A DNA stretch of 23,751 nt. It comes from a virus. The stretch is from IMG/VR virus record IMGVR_UViG_3300030102_003732, positions 1-23,751 of that record; one strand, given 5' to 3'. The notes under the pieces are model-generated. The model was not told where the DNA came from. It did not search any database and saw only the letters and a program-made list of their open reading frames with translations. The position numbers and the translations under genes are program-made. Shown piece by piece: positions 1 to 5,278 of this stretch. The stretch's first letter is position 1. Each line of letters starts with the position of its first letter.

Positions 1-52
1 GCTCGAAAGTACCCGACTAGCGCACGCAAAAAAAGAACCTAGTACTAAAACG

Positions 53-68
53 TGTAACATATGTTACA
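53..68. promoter_or_regulatory. 16-bp perfect palindrome, possible operator
   Basis: TGTAACATATGTTACA reads the same on both strands, the usual form of a dimeric repressor site. It lies in the 263-base gene-free left edge. No promoter is obvious beside it. Function is inferred only from symmetry. Confidence 0.3.
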
Positions 69-91
69 ACTAGACAAGGTGCAATATGTGC

Positions 92-123
92 CACTAATTA
101 ACAATTAACCGGCCTAATTAGTG
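92..123. repeat. Inverted repeat in the left non-coding edge
   Basis: CACTAATTA (92-100) and TAATTAGTG (115-123) are exact inverted copies separated by 14 bases. There is no T-run on either side, so it is not a clear terminator. The rest of 1-263 is A+T-rich and I see no gene in it. Confidence 0.35.
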
Positions 124-217
124 CCTGGTAAAATCATTTTATATATTTGTTAAATGTTATTTAGTCAGCTACTAAATATTATTTAGTGTATTTATTTTTA
201 TATTAATTTTAGGCACT

Positions 218-241
218 AAAAAAGCCCATATTTTGGGCTTT
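218..241 (-). terminator. Hairpin terminator after the gp88-like gene
   Basis: AAAGCCCA (221-228) and TGGGCTTT (234-241) form an 8-bp stem with a 5-base loop. On the minus strand the hairpin is followed by a T-run (223-218). It lies 23 bases past the stop codon at 264, so it ends the leftward gene 264-980; it could also work in the other direction. Confidence 0.8.
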
Positions 242-263
242 AATAGTTGTTTTTAGTTGTATA

Positions 264-980
264 TTATTTGTTTATTTCGTTTAATATTTTATCTAATTTC
301 TTTCTGCCGCTTCCATGTGACTTAAAATATATTACTAAGTTTTTTGGCCTTTTATAACATAATTGACACGTTGCACAATCTATATTTGTGTTTGTTAGTT
401 GCGCTTTACATAATACAGCCCGCGCAATTGTTTTATTATTATTATCTTTTATATTAAATTGTTTTCTAGTTTCAGTACTAGGCACTGTCAAAACTGAATA
501 TATATTATTTTTTATACACTGTTTAACCTGGTTTATAGTTTCGCAACTTTTATTTATAGTAAAACCTTTATTAGTTGCGCGTTTTATAAGTTGAATGTTG
601 TTTCCCACGTCTAACGGATAATGGGTATATGTATATACTTTTAAATTTTTAGATGCTTTTATATATCCATTTATATAATGCGCACTTAATCTGTCTTTAG
701 TGCCTGGTAAATCACCCGCAGTGTTAACACGTATAAAACCATTAGGAAAATAAAAAGAATGTCTCTTAAATTCGATTTGTAATTGTTTAAAGCTTATAGC
801 GTGTTTATTGTTATCAACGTCTAACCAATTCTTTTTAACGTGGCCAGACTGAGCATAACAAGAAGTTAGATAAGGACAGGATGACGGGCAGCTATTAGAA
901 CTTGTATAAGTTGCGCCCATTCCTAAGCCTAGTTTTTTATTCTTCGTTTGACTAACAAATTTAAAATAAAATTTTTTCAT
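264..980 (-). CDS. gp88-like cysteine-rich phage protein
   Basis: The 238-aa product matches what I recall of the phage 'gene product 88' family, whose biochemical role is unknown to me. Two cysteine clusters stand out. The N-terminal one is C31-x3-C35-x5-C41 followed by YA. The C-terminal one is C191-K-A-Q, then C202-x2-C205-x2-C208, followed by a hydrophobic strand and a SHGSGRKK stretch. Seven conserved cysteines in two groups suggest a metal or iron-sulphur centre (inference). There is no signal peptide or membrane segment. It is the last leftward gene, bounded by terminators at 218-241 and 1004-1027. The start ATG at 980 has no purine-rich ribosome site; instead two tandem copies of TATCTCTTA precede it. 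Family assignment is fairly sure, function is not. Confidence 0.7.
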   Translation of the reverse strand: MKKFYFKFVSQTKNKKLGLGMGATYTSSNSCPSSCPYLTSCYAQSGHVKKNWLDVDNNKHAISFKQLQIEFKRHSFYFPNGFIRVNTAGDLPGTKDRLSAHYINGYIKASKNLKVYTYTHYPLDVGNNIQLIKRATNKGFTINKSCETINQVKQCIKNNIYSVLTVPSTETRKQFNIKDNNNKTIARAVLCKAQLTNTNIDCATCQLCYKRPKNLVIYFKSHGSGRKKLDKILNEINK

Positions 981-982
981 TT

Positions 983-1002
983 TAAGAGATAAATAAGAGA
1001 TA
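983..1002 (-). promoter_or_regulatory. Two tandem TATCTCTTA leader elements
   Basis: On the minus strand TATCTCTTA occurs at 1002-994 and again at 991-983, two bases apart, ending 2 bases before the ATG at 980. The T-run of the upstream terminator ends at 1004, so the element fills the whole gap between terminator and start codon. The same 9-mer precedes three other leftward operons (1798-1806, 2617-2625, 5625-5633). Confidence 0.55.
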
Positions 1003-1003
1003 T

Positions 1004-1027
1004 AAAAAAAGCCCTATTTTGTAGGGC
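1004..1027 (-). terminator. Hairpin terminator after the small-gene operon
   Basis: GCCCTA (1011-1016) and TAGGGC (1022-1027) form a 6-bp stem around a 5-base loop. The minus-strand reading continues into seven T (1010-1004). It is placed 25 bases after the stop of the leftward gene 1052-1363. Confidence 0.8.
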
Positions 1028-1051
1028 GTTTAAGTATTTAGTAATTTTTAA

Positions 1052-1363
1052 TTAATAATTAATTACTTGAATATGTCTGTTAATAAAATCATTATCTATT
1101 TTTAATGAATCTTTTTTTGTTTGTGATCCATTAATTAAACCTAACAAATAATAATAAGTTGTAATGTTAGATTGACTAGATAATGTTTTTTCAGGCTGTT
1201 TATTAAGATAATTTATATAAACATTATATAAATCCTTGTTTTCATACCTGGTAGAATTGCAGTCCAAAACAATTTGTACAGCATTTGAGAATAAGCCCAT
1301 ATTTTGCGCGGCCTGTTTAGCTAGACCGCGTAAAGCTTGATAACTTAAATTTGAATTAGACAT
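1052..1363 (-). CDS. Small protein of unknown function (103 aa)
   Basis: I do not recognise this product. It is polar, rich in Asn, Ser and Tyr, with a predicted helix near residues 5-35 and no membrane segment or cysteine motif. It is the last gene of the 1792-1052 operon: its ATG lies 2 bases after the stop codon of the 55-aa gene upstream, and the terminator at 1004-1027 follows it. Position among tiny leftward genes is typical of early phage genes that act on the host, but no role can be assigned. Confidence 0.6.
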   Translation of the reverse strand: MSNSNLSYQALRGLAKQAAQNMGLFSNAVQIVLDCNSTRYENKDLYNVYINYLNKQPEKTLSSQSNITTYYYLLGLINGSQTKKDSLKIDNDFINRHIQVINY

Positions 1364-1365
1364 AT

Positions 1366-1533
1366 TTATTTATTATTTAAACAATAAGATAAATAAAAGT
1401 CTGCTCTTTTAACATCGTTATTGTTAACGGCTGTTTTGAAGCATTGCCAAAATGTAGGACTTAATTGTTGTTTAAGTAGTTTTAAATTAGTTTTATACTT
1501 AATTAATAAGCCTAATAGTGTAATTTTTTTCAT
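1366..1533 (-). CDS. Small basic protein of unknown function (55 aa)
   Basis: This ORF begins MKKITLLGLLIKYK and ends with a TAA 2 bases before the next start. Its ATG overlaps the stop of the preceding 42-aa ORF as ATGA. A good ribosome site, AAGGA, lies 7 bases upstream of the ATG, inside the end of the preceding gene. The protein is basic and probably helical, with one Trp and two Cys and no known motif. Length is below common gene-calling cut-offs, but the ribosome site plus tight coupling on both sides make it credible. Confidence 0.6.
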   Translation of the reverse strand: MKKITLLGLLIKYKTNLKLLKQQLSPTFWQCFKTAVNNNDVKRADFYLSYCLNNK

Positions 1534-1658
1534 TTGATAATCCTTAATTGCTTTTTATCGTGTTCTAATGTAATTAAAAAACTAGGATTATTTTTAATTG
1601 TTTTAGTAGTTATTAACTTTTTATTAGTGTTAATAACTGGTAGTTGTGGTTTTTTCAT
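1530..1658 (-). CDS. Very small basic protein of unknown function (42 aa)
   Basis: The ORF encodes a short, Lys/Thr/Asn-rich peptide starting MKKPQLPVINTNKK. It is linked by ATGA overlaps to both neighbours: its ATG lies in the stop of the 45-aa gene and its TGA in the start of the 55-aa gene. AGAGG, about 10 bases before the ATG, can serve as ribosome site. No family is recognised. Evidence for translation is architectural only. Confidence 0.5.
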   Translation of the reverse strand: MKKPQLPVINTNKKLITTKTIKNNPSFLITLEHDKKQLRIIK

Positions 1659-1792
1659 TTGTTTACAGCCTCTAAATATGTGTTAAGGCGGTTTAAGTGC
1701 GCCTCTTGATAGCTGTATAACGTATTAAAAGCATTTACACTTGAGAATGTAATACAAATAATAAAACCAGTTAATGCGAATAATTTAATCAT
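1655..1792 (-). CDS. Tiny protein with signal-like hydrophobic N-terminus (45 aa)
   Basis: The product begins MIKLFALTGFIICITFSS and continues VNAF: a positive N-region, a hydrophobic core of about 14 residues and a plausible VNA cleavage site. That is the form of a signal peptide or a short membrane anchor. The remaining 24 residues are polar and helical. It is the first gene of a four-gene leftward operon. Its ATG follows TATCTCTTA by 5 bases, and a sigma70-like promoter lies at 1836-1864. The stop overlaps the next ATG as ATGA. A membrane-targeted early phage peptide is a reasonable inference; the target is unknown. Confidence 0.55.
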   Translation of the reverse strand: MIKLFALTGFIICITFSSVNAFNTLYSYQEAHLNRLNTYLEAVNK

Positions 1793-1797
1793 TTTGT

Positions 1798-1806
1798 TAA
1801 GAGATA
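1798..1806 (-). promoter_or_regulatory. TATCTCTTA leader element
   Basis: Exact copy of the 9-mer seen upstream of three other operons, 5 bases before the ATG at 1792 and about 25 bases after the predicted transcript start. Its CTCTTAA end (1804-1798) could pair with TTAAGAG (1830-1824) at the start of the transcript. Confidence 0.55.
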
Positions 1807-1815
1807 ACGAGACAT

Positions 1816-1875
1816 TAAAAAGCCTCTTAATTTATATATTAGTGCTATATATAACACTAGTCAAGGTTAAGAGGC
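1816..1875 (-). terminator. Large hairpin terminator that encloses a promoter
   Basis: GCCTCTTAA (1822-1830) and TTAAGAGGC (1867-1875) form a perfect 9-bp stem. On the minus strand it is followed by TTTTT (1821-1817). It is placed after the leftward genes 2594-1898. The 36-base loop holds a second inverted repeat and a complete -35/-10 promoter (1836-1864), so read-through transcript and new transcript differ in how this sequence can fold. Confidence 0.65.
1836..1864 (-). promoter_or_regulatory. Sigma70-like promoter with operator in its spacer
   Basis: Minus strand: TTGACT (1864-1859), 17-bp spacer (1858-1842), TAATAT (1841-1836). The spacer contains GTGTTATATATAGCAC, a near-perfect dyad that recurs in the promoter at 5643-5671 with two differences in 17 aligned bases. 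Transcription would start near 1829 and serve the four small genes 1792-1052. Confidence 0.6.
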
Positions 1876-1897
1876 GTATTTTATATAAATTTAATAT

Positions 1898-2125
1898 TTA
1901 TTTAGTTTCTTTATCTATTTCTTTATATATTTGTTTTAAATGATCCATATATTGTTTTTGAGCTTCAAATGCATAATAAGCAATTAATATTTCATAATCT
2001 GTTAACTCTTTTTTAGTCCTATAAATAGCATCTTCTATCATTTCAAGTTCAGATGGTTTAGTTGCTGCGCTTTTAGCTAATAAGCCGTGTATTAAGTGAA
2101 TCACTTCTTTATTTGTTTTAATCAT
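1898..2125 (-). CDS. Small helical protein of unknown function (75 aa)
   Basis: The product (MIKTNKEVIHLIHGLL...) is almost entirely helical with charged faces and no cysteines, as in small regulatory or inhibitor proteins, but I recognise no family. I chose the ATG at 2125 because AGAGG lies about 10 bases before it and the overlap with the upstream gene is then only 8 bases. A longer reading from 2188 would overlap that gene by 71 bases and lacks a good ribosome site. It is the last gene before the hairpin at 1816-1875. Confidence 0.6.
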   Translation of the reverse strand: MIKTNKEVIHLIHGLLAKSAATKPSELEMIEDAIYRTKKELTDYEILIAYYAFEAQKQYMDHLKQIYKEIDKETK

Positions 2126-2594
2126 TGTTTTTAACCTCTGATTCATTCCAGGTATTACCGTTAACAATGCTTTTTTTGTTTGTACCATCTACCAAGGAAT
2201 ATATTGTATCTTCTTTAGGCGTATTTTCTTTTATTGTATTTTGTTCTATTTCTTTATAATCCTGTTTAATATTATTTAAATCATTTTCTATTTTATCCTG
2301 GTATTTATATTCTTTGTTGTAGTGCTTTTTATGATTTTTAAATTGTTCTTCAGATAACACTCGAAACAAGTCAAATATATCCTCTGATTCAATTAATTTT
2401 TCTGCATGATCCTGATCTTCATGTTTATCACAGTCAATACCAAGATTATTTTTAAATAGACACCAGTGTCCATTCTCATCATGAAATAATTGATAAACAC
2501 CAAGCAAACCTAAAGTTGATTTTGTGTTGGATCTTGATTCATCATAAGCATCAAAAAATTTTGCGAAAATAAATTCTGATTCAGTTCTTTTCAT
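2118..2594 (-). CDS. Acidic protein of unknown function (158 aa)
   Basis: Residues 1-90 look like a folded domain with aromatic residues (FIFAKFFDAYDE near the start, a YQLFHDENGHWCLF segment near 35-48). The rest is a highly charged, Asn/Lys/Glu-rich tail that is probably extended. No known motif is recognised. It heads a two-gene leftward operon with 1898-2125. The promoter is likely at 2662-2690, with a leader hairpin at 2606-2641 that carries a TATCTCTTA element. No ribosome site precedes the ATG. Confidence 0.6.
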   Translation of the reverse strand: MKRTESEFIFAKFFDAYDESRSNTKSTLGLLGVYQLFHDENGHWCLFKNNLGIDCDKHEDQDHAEKLIESEDIFDLFRVLSEEQFKNHKKHYNKEYKYQDKIENDLNNIKQDYKEIEQNTIKENTPKEDTIYSLVDGTNKKSIVNGNTWNESEVKNND

Positions 2595-2605
2595 TTTAAA
2601 AAGTA

Positions 2606-2641
2606 ATAGTTAAAGATAAGAGATAAAAAAGTTTTAACTAT
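2606..2641 (-). promoter_or_regulatory. Leader hairpin displaying TATCTCTTA in its loop
   Basis: ATAGTTAAA (2606-2614) and TTTAACTAT (2633-2641) are exact inverted copies. The 18-base loop contains TATCTCTTA (minus strand, 2625-2617). The structure lies between the predicted promoter at 2662-2690 and the ATG at 2594, so it would be in the 5' leader of the mRNA. Confidence 0.5.
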
Positions 2642-2661
2642 CGTTTTATATATTAATAGAT

Positions 2662-2690
2662 AATTTATAAAAATACTAGTATTGTGTCAA
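2662..2690 (-). promoter_or_regulatory. Probable sigma70-like promoter
   Basis: Minus strand: TTGACA (2690-2685), then either TATAAA (2669-2664, spacing 15) or TAAATT (2667-2662, spacing 17). The spacer contains the palindrome AATACTAGTATT. It is oriented towards the gene at 2594. The -35 is perfect; the -10 is less certain. Confidence 0.45.
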
Positions 2691-2699
2691 TTTATATAT

Positions 2700-2735
2700 C
2701 GGCCTATGTTGTAACAACATAAGCCGCTTTTTTTT
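2700..2735 (+). terminator. Rightward hairpin terminator with no matching gene
   Basis: CGGC, one mismatch, then TATGTTGT and ACAACATA around a central A, mismatch, GCCG, followed by eight T (2728-2735) on the plus strand. All nearby genes run leftward, so this would end a transcript from the plus strand, for example one antisense to the start of the 2594 gene. The TATGTTGT/ACAACATA palindrome could instead be an operator. Confidence 0.5.
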
Positions 2736-2858
2736 AGTGGTACATTTACTTTTTTTTATTAATTAATTATATTTATTTTTAGATATCTTTTAAATATATT
2801 TTACCTGGGTAATTAATAAATAATTTTTATTATAAATTATTAGTTAATCTAACTTTTA

Positions 2859-3057
2859 TTTTTGTGTGTAATTTTATTTTTAAAATTATATATTTAATGT
2901 ATTAAATATTATTTATTATTTATATTTTTGTGTGTTTTTGTGTGTTTTATCCTGGAAATACTAAAAAAACGCTAAAATCCCTTGATATGACTAGGTTTTG
3001 TGTGTTTTTGTGTGTGTAATAGGTATAGAATGATACACAAAAAAGTACATTTTGTGT
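2859..3057 (+). repeat. Dispersed TTTTTGTGTG repeats in A+T-rich DNA
   Basis: Copies of TTTTTGTGTG occur at 2859-2868, in tandem at 2925-2934 and 2935-2944, and in tandem at 2995-3004 (first T replaced by G) and 3005-3014. An inverted pair ACACAAAA (3035-3042) / TTTTGTGT (3050-3057) follows. The region between and before them is nearly pure A/T. Together with 3096-3253 it fills the gene-free stretch 2595-3253 and looks like a replication origin or a protein-loading region (inference). Confidence 0.6.
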
Positions 3058-3095
3058 GAGACAAAGCCCAAAATCGAGCCTCACAAAAAGCCCCT

Positions 3096-3253
3096 TAAAC
3101 CGACCCCTTGCCAGAACTGCACTATAAACCGACCCTCTGCCAGAACTGCAACAAAAATCCAGGAAAAAATTTAGAAAAACAGAGAAAAAACAAAAACGCT
3201 ATAAACCAGACCCTTGCCAGAACTTTGCTATAAACCGATACCTTGCCAGAACT
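3096..3253 (+). repeat. Four 23-bp iteron-like repeats in two pairs
   Basis: The unit TAAACCGACCCTTGCCAGAACT (with small changes; 23 bp) occurs at 3096-3118, 3125-3147, 3202-3224 and 3231-3253. Within each pair the start-to-start distance is 29 bp, and both 6-base gaps end in CTA. The pairs are 77 bp apart. The last copy abuts the stop codon of the gene at 3254. Regular spacing near A+T-rich DNA is the usual form of replication iterons; a packaging or regulatory site is also possible. Confidence 0.7.
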
Positions 3254-4075
3254 TTAAAATTTTACTTCTTTTACTAAATTACGCCTAAATGATTCTTTTA
3301 CAGTGTCACCTGCTATCTCAAAGAAAGGTAATGTTTTTCTATATATAGGATCTTTATTGATACTAAACACTAAACCAATCTTACCTGCTCTATTTCTATA
3401 ATAAATTCCTTCTTTTTTACTTCTTAATCCAGGTCTATCTGCTGCCATGTTTTGTGTCATAAAAAAGTATGATTCAGTGCCTAGTTTTGTTTTACCTTTA
3501 CGCCTCTTCTTACGTTGCTCCTGTCTTTTCAATCTACGAGATTCTGCTCTCATTCTTGTTCTATCTGCACTACTGTTACCGCCACCAAGATCTGCAAGTA
3601 TTTTTGCGTAAACACCTTGAGACATACCACCATCAGATCTTCTTCTTACTAATTTAGTCTGTGTAGGTATAGCAACAGTATTTGGTGCTAATGCAGGTCT
3701 AAAACCAGACATTCCATCAGGATCTTGATCACCAACTGGTGTACGTTCTAATGCACGTTGAAATCTTGTTCTAAATATTTTACCTCCATATATCTGTGGT
3801 CTTAAATAATCAGATCTTGCATTACCTTTATTTCTATCCTCATTAATAAAAACAGATGCGACTAAAGTGTTACTGCCTTGCGGTTCTGGTTTTGTAAATC
3901 TAAAACCTCTTACAGAATAATCACGATATCCTCTTCTTTTACCAAACTCTCTAAGTTCTGTCATTGCATCGAACACTGCTCTGTTCAGTGCTATTTTTGA
4001 TGCTCTTGGTATTAATACTTTTTCAAGTTCATTTACTTTACCTAATATTTTATTTGCATCTAGTTTTACAGTCAT
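3254..4075 (-). CDS. Minor tail protein, lambda gpZ-like
   Basis: The 273-aa protein resembles the prophage minor tail protein Z family, which in lambda acts at tail completion and joining. Shared features are the N-terminal helix with IPRASKIALNRAVFDAM (compare the gpZ pattern of Ala-rich 'INR' helix), a very basic middle (residues about 175-205, many RRLKRQEQRKKRRK residues) and a C-terminal helix. It is longer than lambda gpZ (about 190 aa); the extra part is mainly around residues 60-150. It lies alone between the terminator at 4095-4135 and the iteron-like repeats, more than 8 kb from the other tail genes. It therefore needs its own, probably late, promoter, which I cannot identify. No ribosome site precedes the ATG. 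Family assignment is moderate. Confidence 0.55.
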   Translation of the reverse strand: MTVKLDANKILGKVNELEKVLIPRASKIALNRAVFDAMTELREFGKRRGYRDYSVRGFRFTKPEPQGSNTLVASVFINEDRNKGNARSDYLRPQIYGGKIFRTRFQRALERTPVGDQDPDGMSGFRPALAPNTVAIPTQTKLVRRRSDGGMSQGVYAKILADLGGGNSSADRTRMRAESRRLKRQEQRKKRRKGKTKLGTESYFFMTQNMAADRPGLRSKKEGIYYRNRAGKIGLVFSINKDPIYRKTLPFFEIAGDTVKESFRRNLVKEVKF

Positions 4076-4094
4076 AATTTAATCATACATACAC

Positions 4095-4135
4095 AAAAAA
4101 AATCGCCTTGTAAAATGAAATAAAACAAAGCGATT
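4095..4135 (-). terminator. Hairpin terminator after the RusA operon
   Basis: AATCGC (4101-4106) pairs with GCGATT (4130-4135), extended by a short TTG/CAA helix after one mismatch. On the minus strand a run of eight T follows (4102-4095). The stem overlaps the stop codon of the RusA-like gene, so it ends the leftward nuclease operon and separates it from the gpZ-like gene. Confidence 0.7.
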
Positions 4136-4598
4136 AAATATCTCTTAAATCTATATTAGCATGGTTTGTACAATCTGCGATAATTCCATAAACACCTGGT
4201 TGTTCTTTATCGCTACAGTACATTTTACGAGATAAGACAAGATAACAATTTGCATCGTCTTTAATAACACCAGAATATGTCATGGCATCCATTACAGCCC
4301 TGATAATCTTATCAAGATCAGGTTTGGATGTTTTATATATAGGTGCAGTTTCTTTTAACAGATGAGAATATTTACCACTTCTATAATGTGATTTAGGACG
4401 AGGAAATCTAAAATCTAAGGTAACATTTACACCTGCTTCAAACTTAATATTTTTTGCTGCTCTCTGTATGTCGTATATAAGTTGATTACGCCATGCAGGT
4501 AGCGTTGCAGACTGTTCTATCATTATGCCATTACCTACATGACGTTTTGAACCTTGCGGAACAGGAATACCAATACTAGTCCATCTAACTTCTGTCAT
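4134..4598 (-). CDS. rusA: RusA-type Holliday junction resolvase
   Basis: RusA enzymes cut four-way DNA junctions made during phage recombination and replication. The 154-aa product starts with the typical IPVPQGSKRH strand-turn. It has the catalytic signature KPDLDK (D94, D96), then a helix with D104 and a DD pair (D114, D115) in GVIKDDANC. These correspond to the acidic metal-binding residues of the E. coli enzyme; the position of its key Lys (four after the second Asp) is Arg (R100) here. Length is slightly above the 120 aa of E. coli RusA because of an N-terminal half insertion. The ATG overlaps the preceding stop by 4 bases. It is the last gene of the operon and ends in a terminator. Confidence 0.85.
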   Translation of the reverse strand: MTEVRWTSIGIPVPQGSKRHVGNGIMIEQSATLPAWRNQLIYDIQRAAKNIKFEAGVNVTLDFRFPRPKSHYRSGKYSHLLKETAPIYKTSKPDLDKIIRAVMDAMTYSGVIKDDANCYLVLSRKMYCSDKEQPGVYGIIADCTNHANIDLRDI

Positions 4599-4813
4599 TT
4601 TTTATGCAAATATTTTAAATAATATGTATCAGTGCTGTAAATTACATTTTGTAATTGATTCACATACTGCTTATATTGTTTTATCTCATTTTTATTTATA
4701 TCAACAAAAAGTTTATCTTCTAATTGTTTTATTAATTTTTGATTATTAGTTATTATATTTTTCATAATAGAATTAGCGTGTTCTAATTTATAAATATATT
4801 TATCTATATTCAT
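4595..4813 (-). CDS. Small coiled-coil protein of unknown function (72 aa)
   Basis: The sequence is a continuous charged helix with heptad-like Leu/Ile spacing (residues 5-60), followed by a Tyr-rich end. No family is recognised. Translation is coupled: its ATG overlaps the preceding stop as TAATG, and AAGGAG lies about 11 bases upstream. It sits between another helical protein and the RusA gene in the recombination operon. Confidence 0.6.
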   Translation of the reverse strand: MNIDKYIYKLEHANSIMKNIITNNQKLIKQLEDKLFVDINKNEIKQYKQYVNQLQNVIYSTDTYYLKYLHKK

Positions 4814-5073
4814 TATTTTTCTAACTCCTTAATTCTTGTATTAATCTTTTCCCATTGCACTACATATTCCCTATCAGACAAAGAACCGTCATCTTCTGTC
4901 CAAACCCTATTAAGCTCTGCTTTTTGTGTTTGTAAATCATCTATCAGTTGTTGTCTGCGTTGTTCTATCTGTTGATGTTCTTTATTAGTTGCTTTTTTAT
5001 TCCATAAGTTAACAAGAGTAAGCAACTCTTTAATACGATTAAATGCATTGTCGATCTTTTCTTTAGAGTTCAC
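4813..5073 (-). CDS. Small helical protein of unknown function, GTG start (86 aa)
   Basis: The product is highly charged and helical, with a likely two-helix coiled coil (residues 3-55 and 65-85). The only in-frame start near the N-terminus is GTG at 5073. It is supported by GGAG 8 bases upstream and an 11-base overlap with the preceding zinc-ribbon gene. No family recognised; possibly a structural partner of its neighbours. Confidence 0.6.
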   Translation of the reverse strand: MNSKEKIDNAFNRIKELLTLVNLWNKKATNKEHQQIEQRRQQLIDDLQTQKAELNRVWTEDDGSLSDREYVVQWEKINTRIKELEK

Positions 5074-5278
5074 TAGTAAGCTCCAGTTGTGATTGTTTGT
5101 TTTGTTCTACCCAATAATATTGACCAGGATTAAGTATGGTTTCTTTTGTAAAGAGGTTTTCTTTACAATGCTTACATTTTAGCCAACGTATGATGTAATC
5201 TTTTTTAGGAAAAGTTCTGCGTACATAAAACCCAGTTTTATTGCATGCATCACACTTCCAGTTCTTTCTAGTTGTCAT
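5063..5278 (-). CDS. Small zinc-ribbon protein (71 aa)
   Basis: Two CxxC knuckles, C9-x2-C12 (CDAC) and C35-x2-C38 (CKHC), are separated by 22 residues of beta-type sequence, the classic zinc-ribbon arrangement. Such small ribbons in phages bind nucleic acid or proteins; no substrate can be named here. The gene overlaps both neighbours by 11 bases (5268-5278 and 5063-5073) within the leftward operon. Confidence 0.65.
   Translation of the reverse strand: MTTRKNWKCDACNKTGFYVRRTFPKKDYIIRWLKCKHCKENLFTKETILNPGQYYWVEQNKQSQLELTSEL

Noticed and set aside
3096-3253. CRISPR array
   Set aside because: Only four imperfect copies with 6-base gaps inside the pairs and one long gap; no spacers of normal size and no cas genes.
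4139-4147. TATCTCTTA on the plus strand
   Set aside because: It lies in codons of the RusA-like gene, in the opposite orientation, with no rightward gene after it; probably chance.
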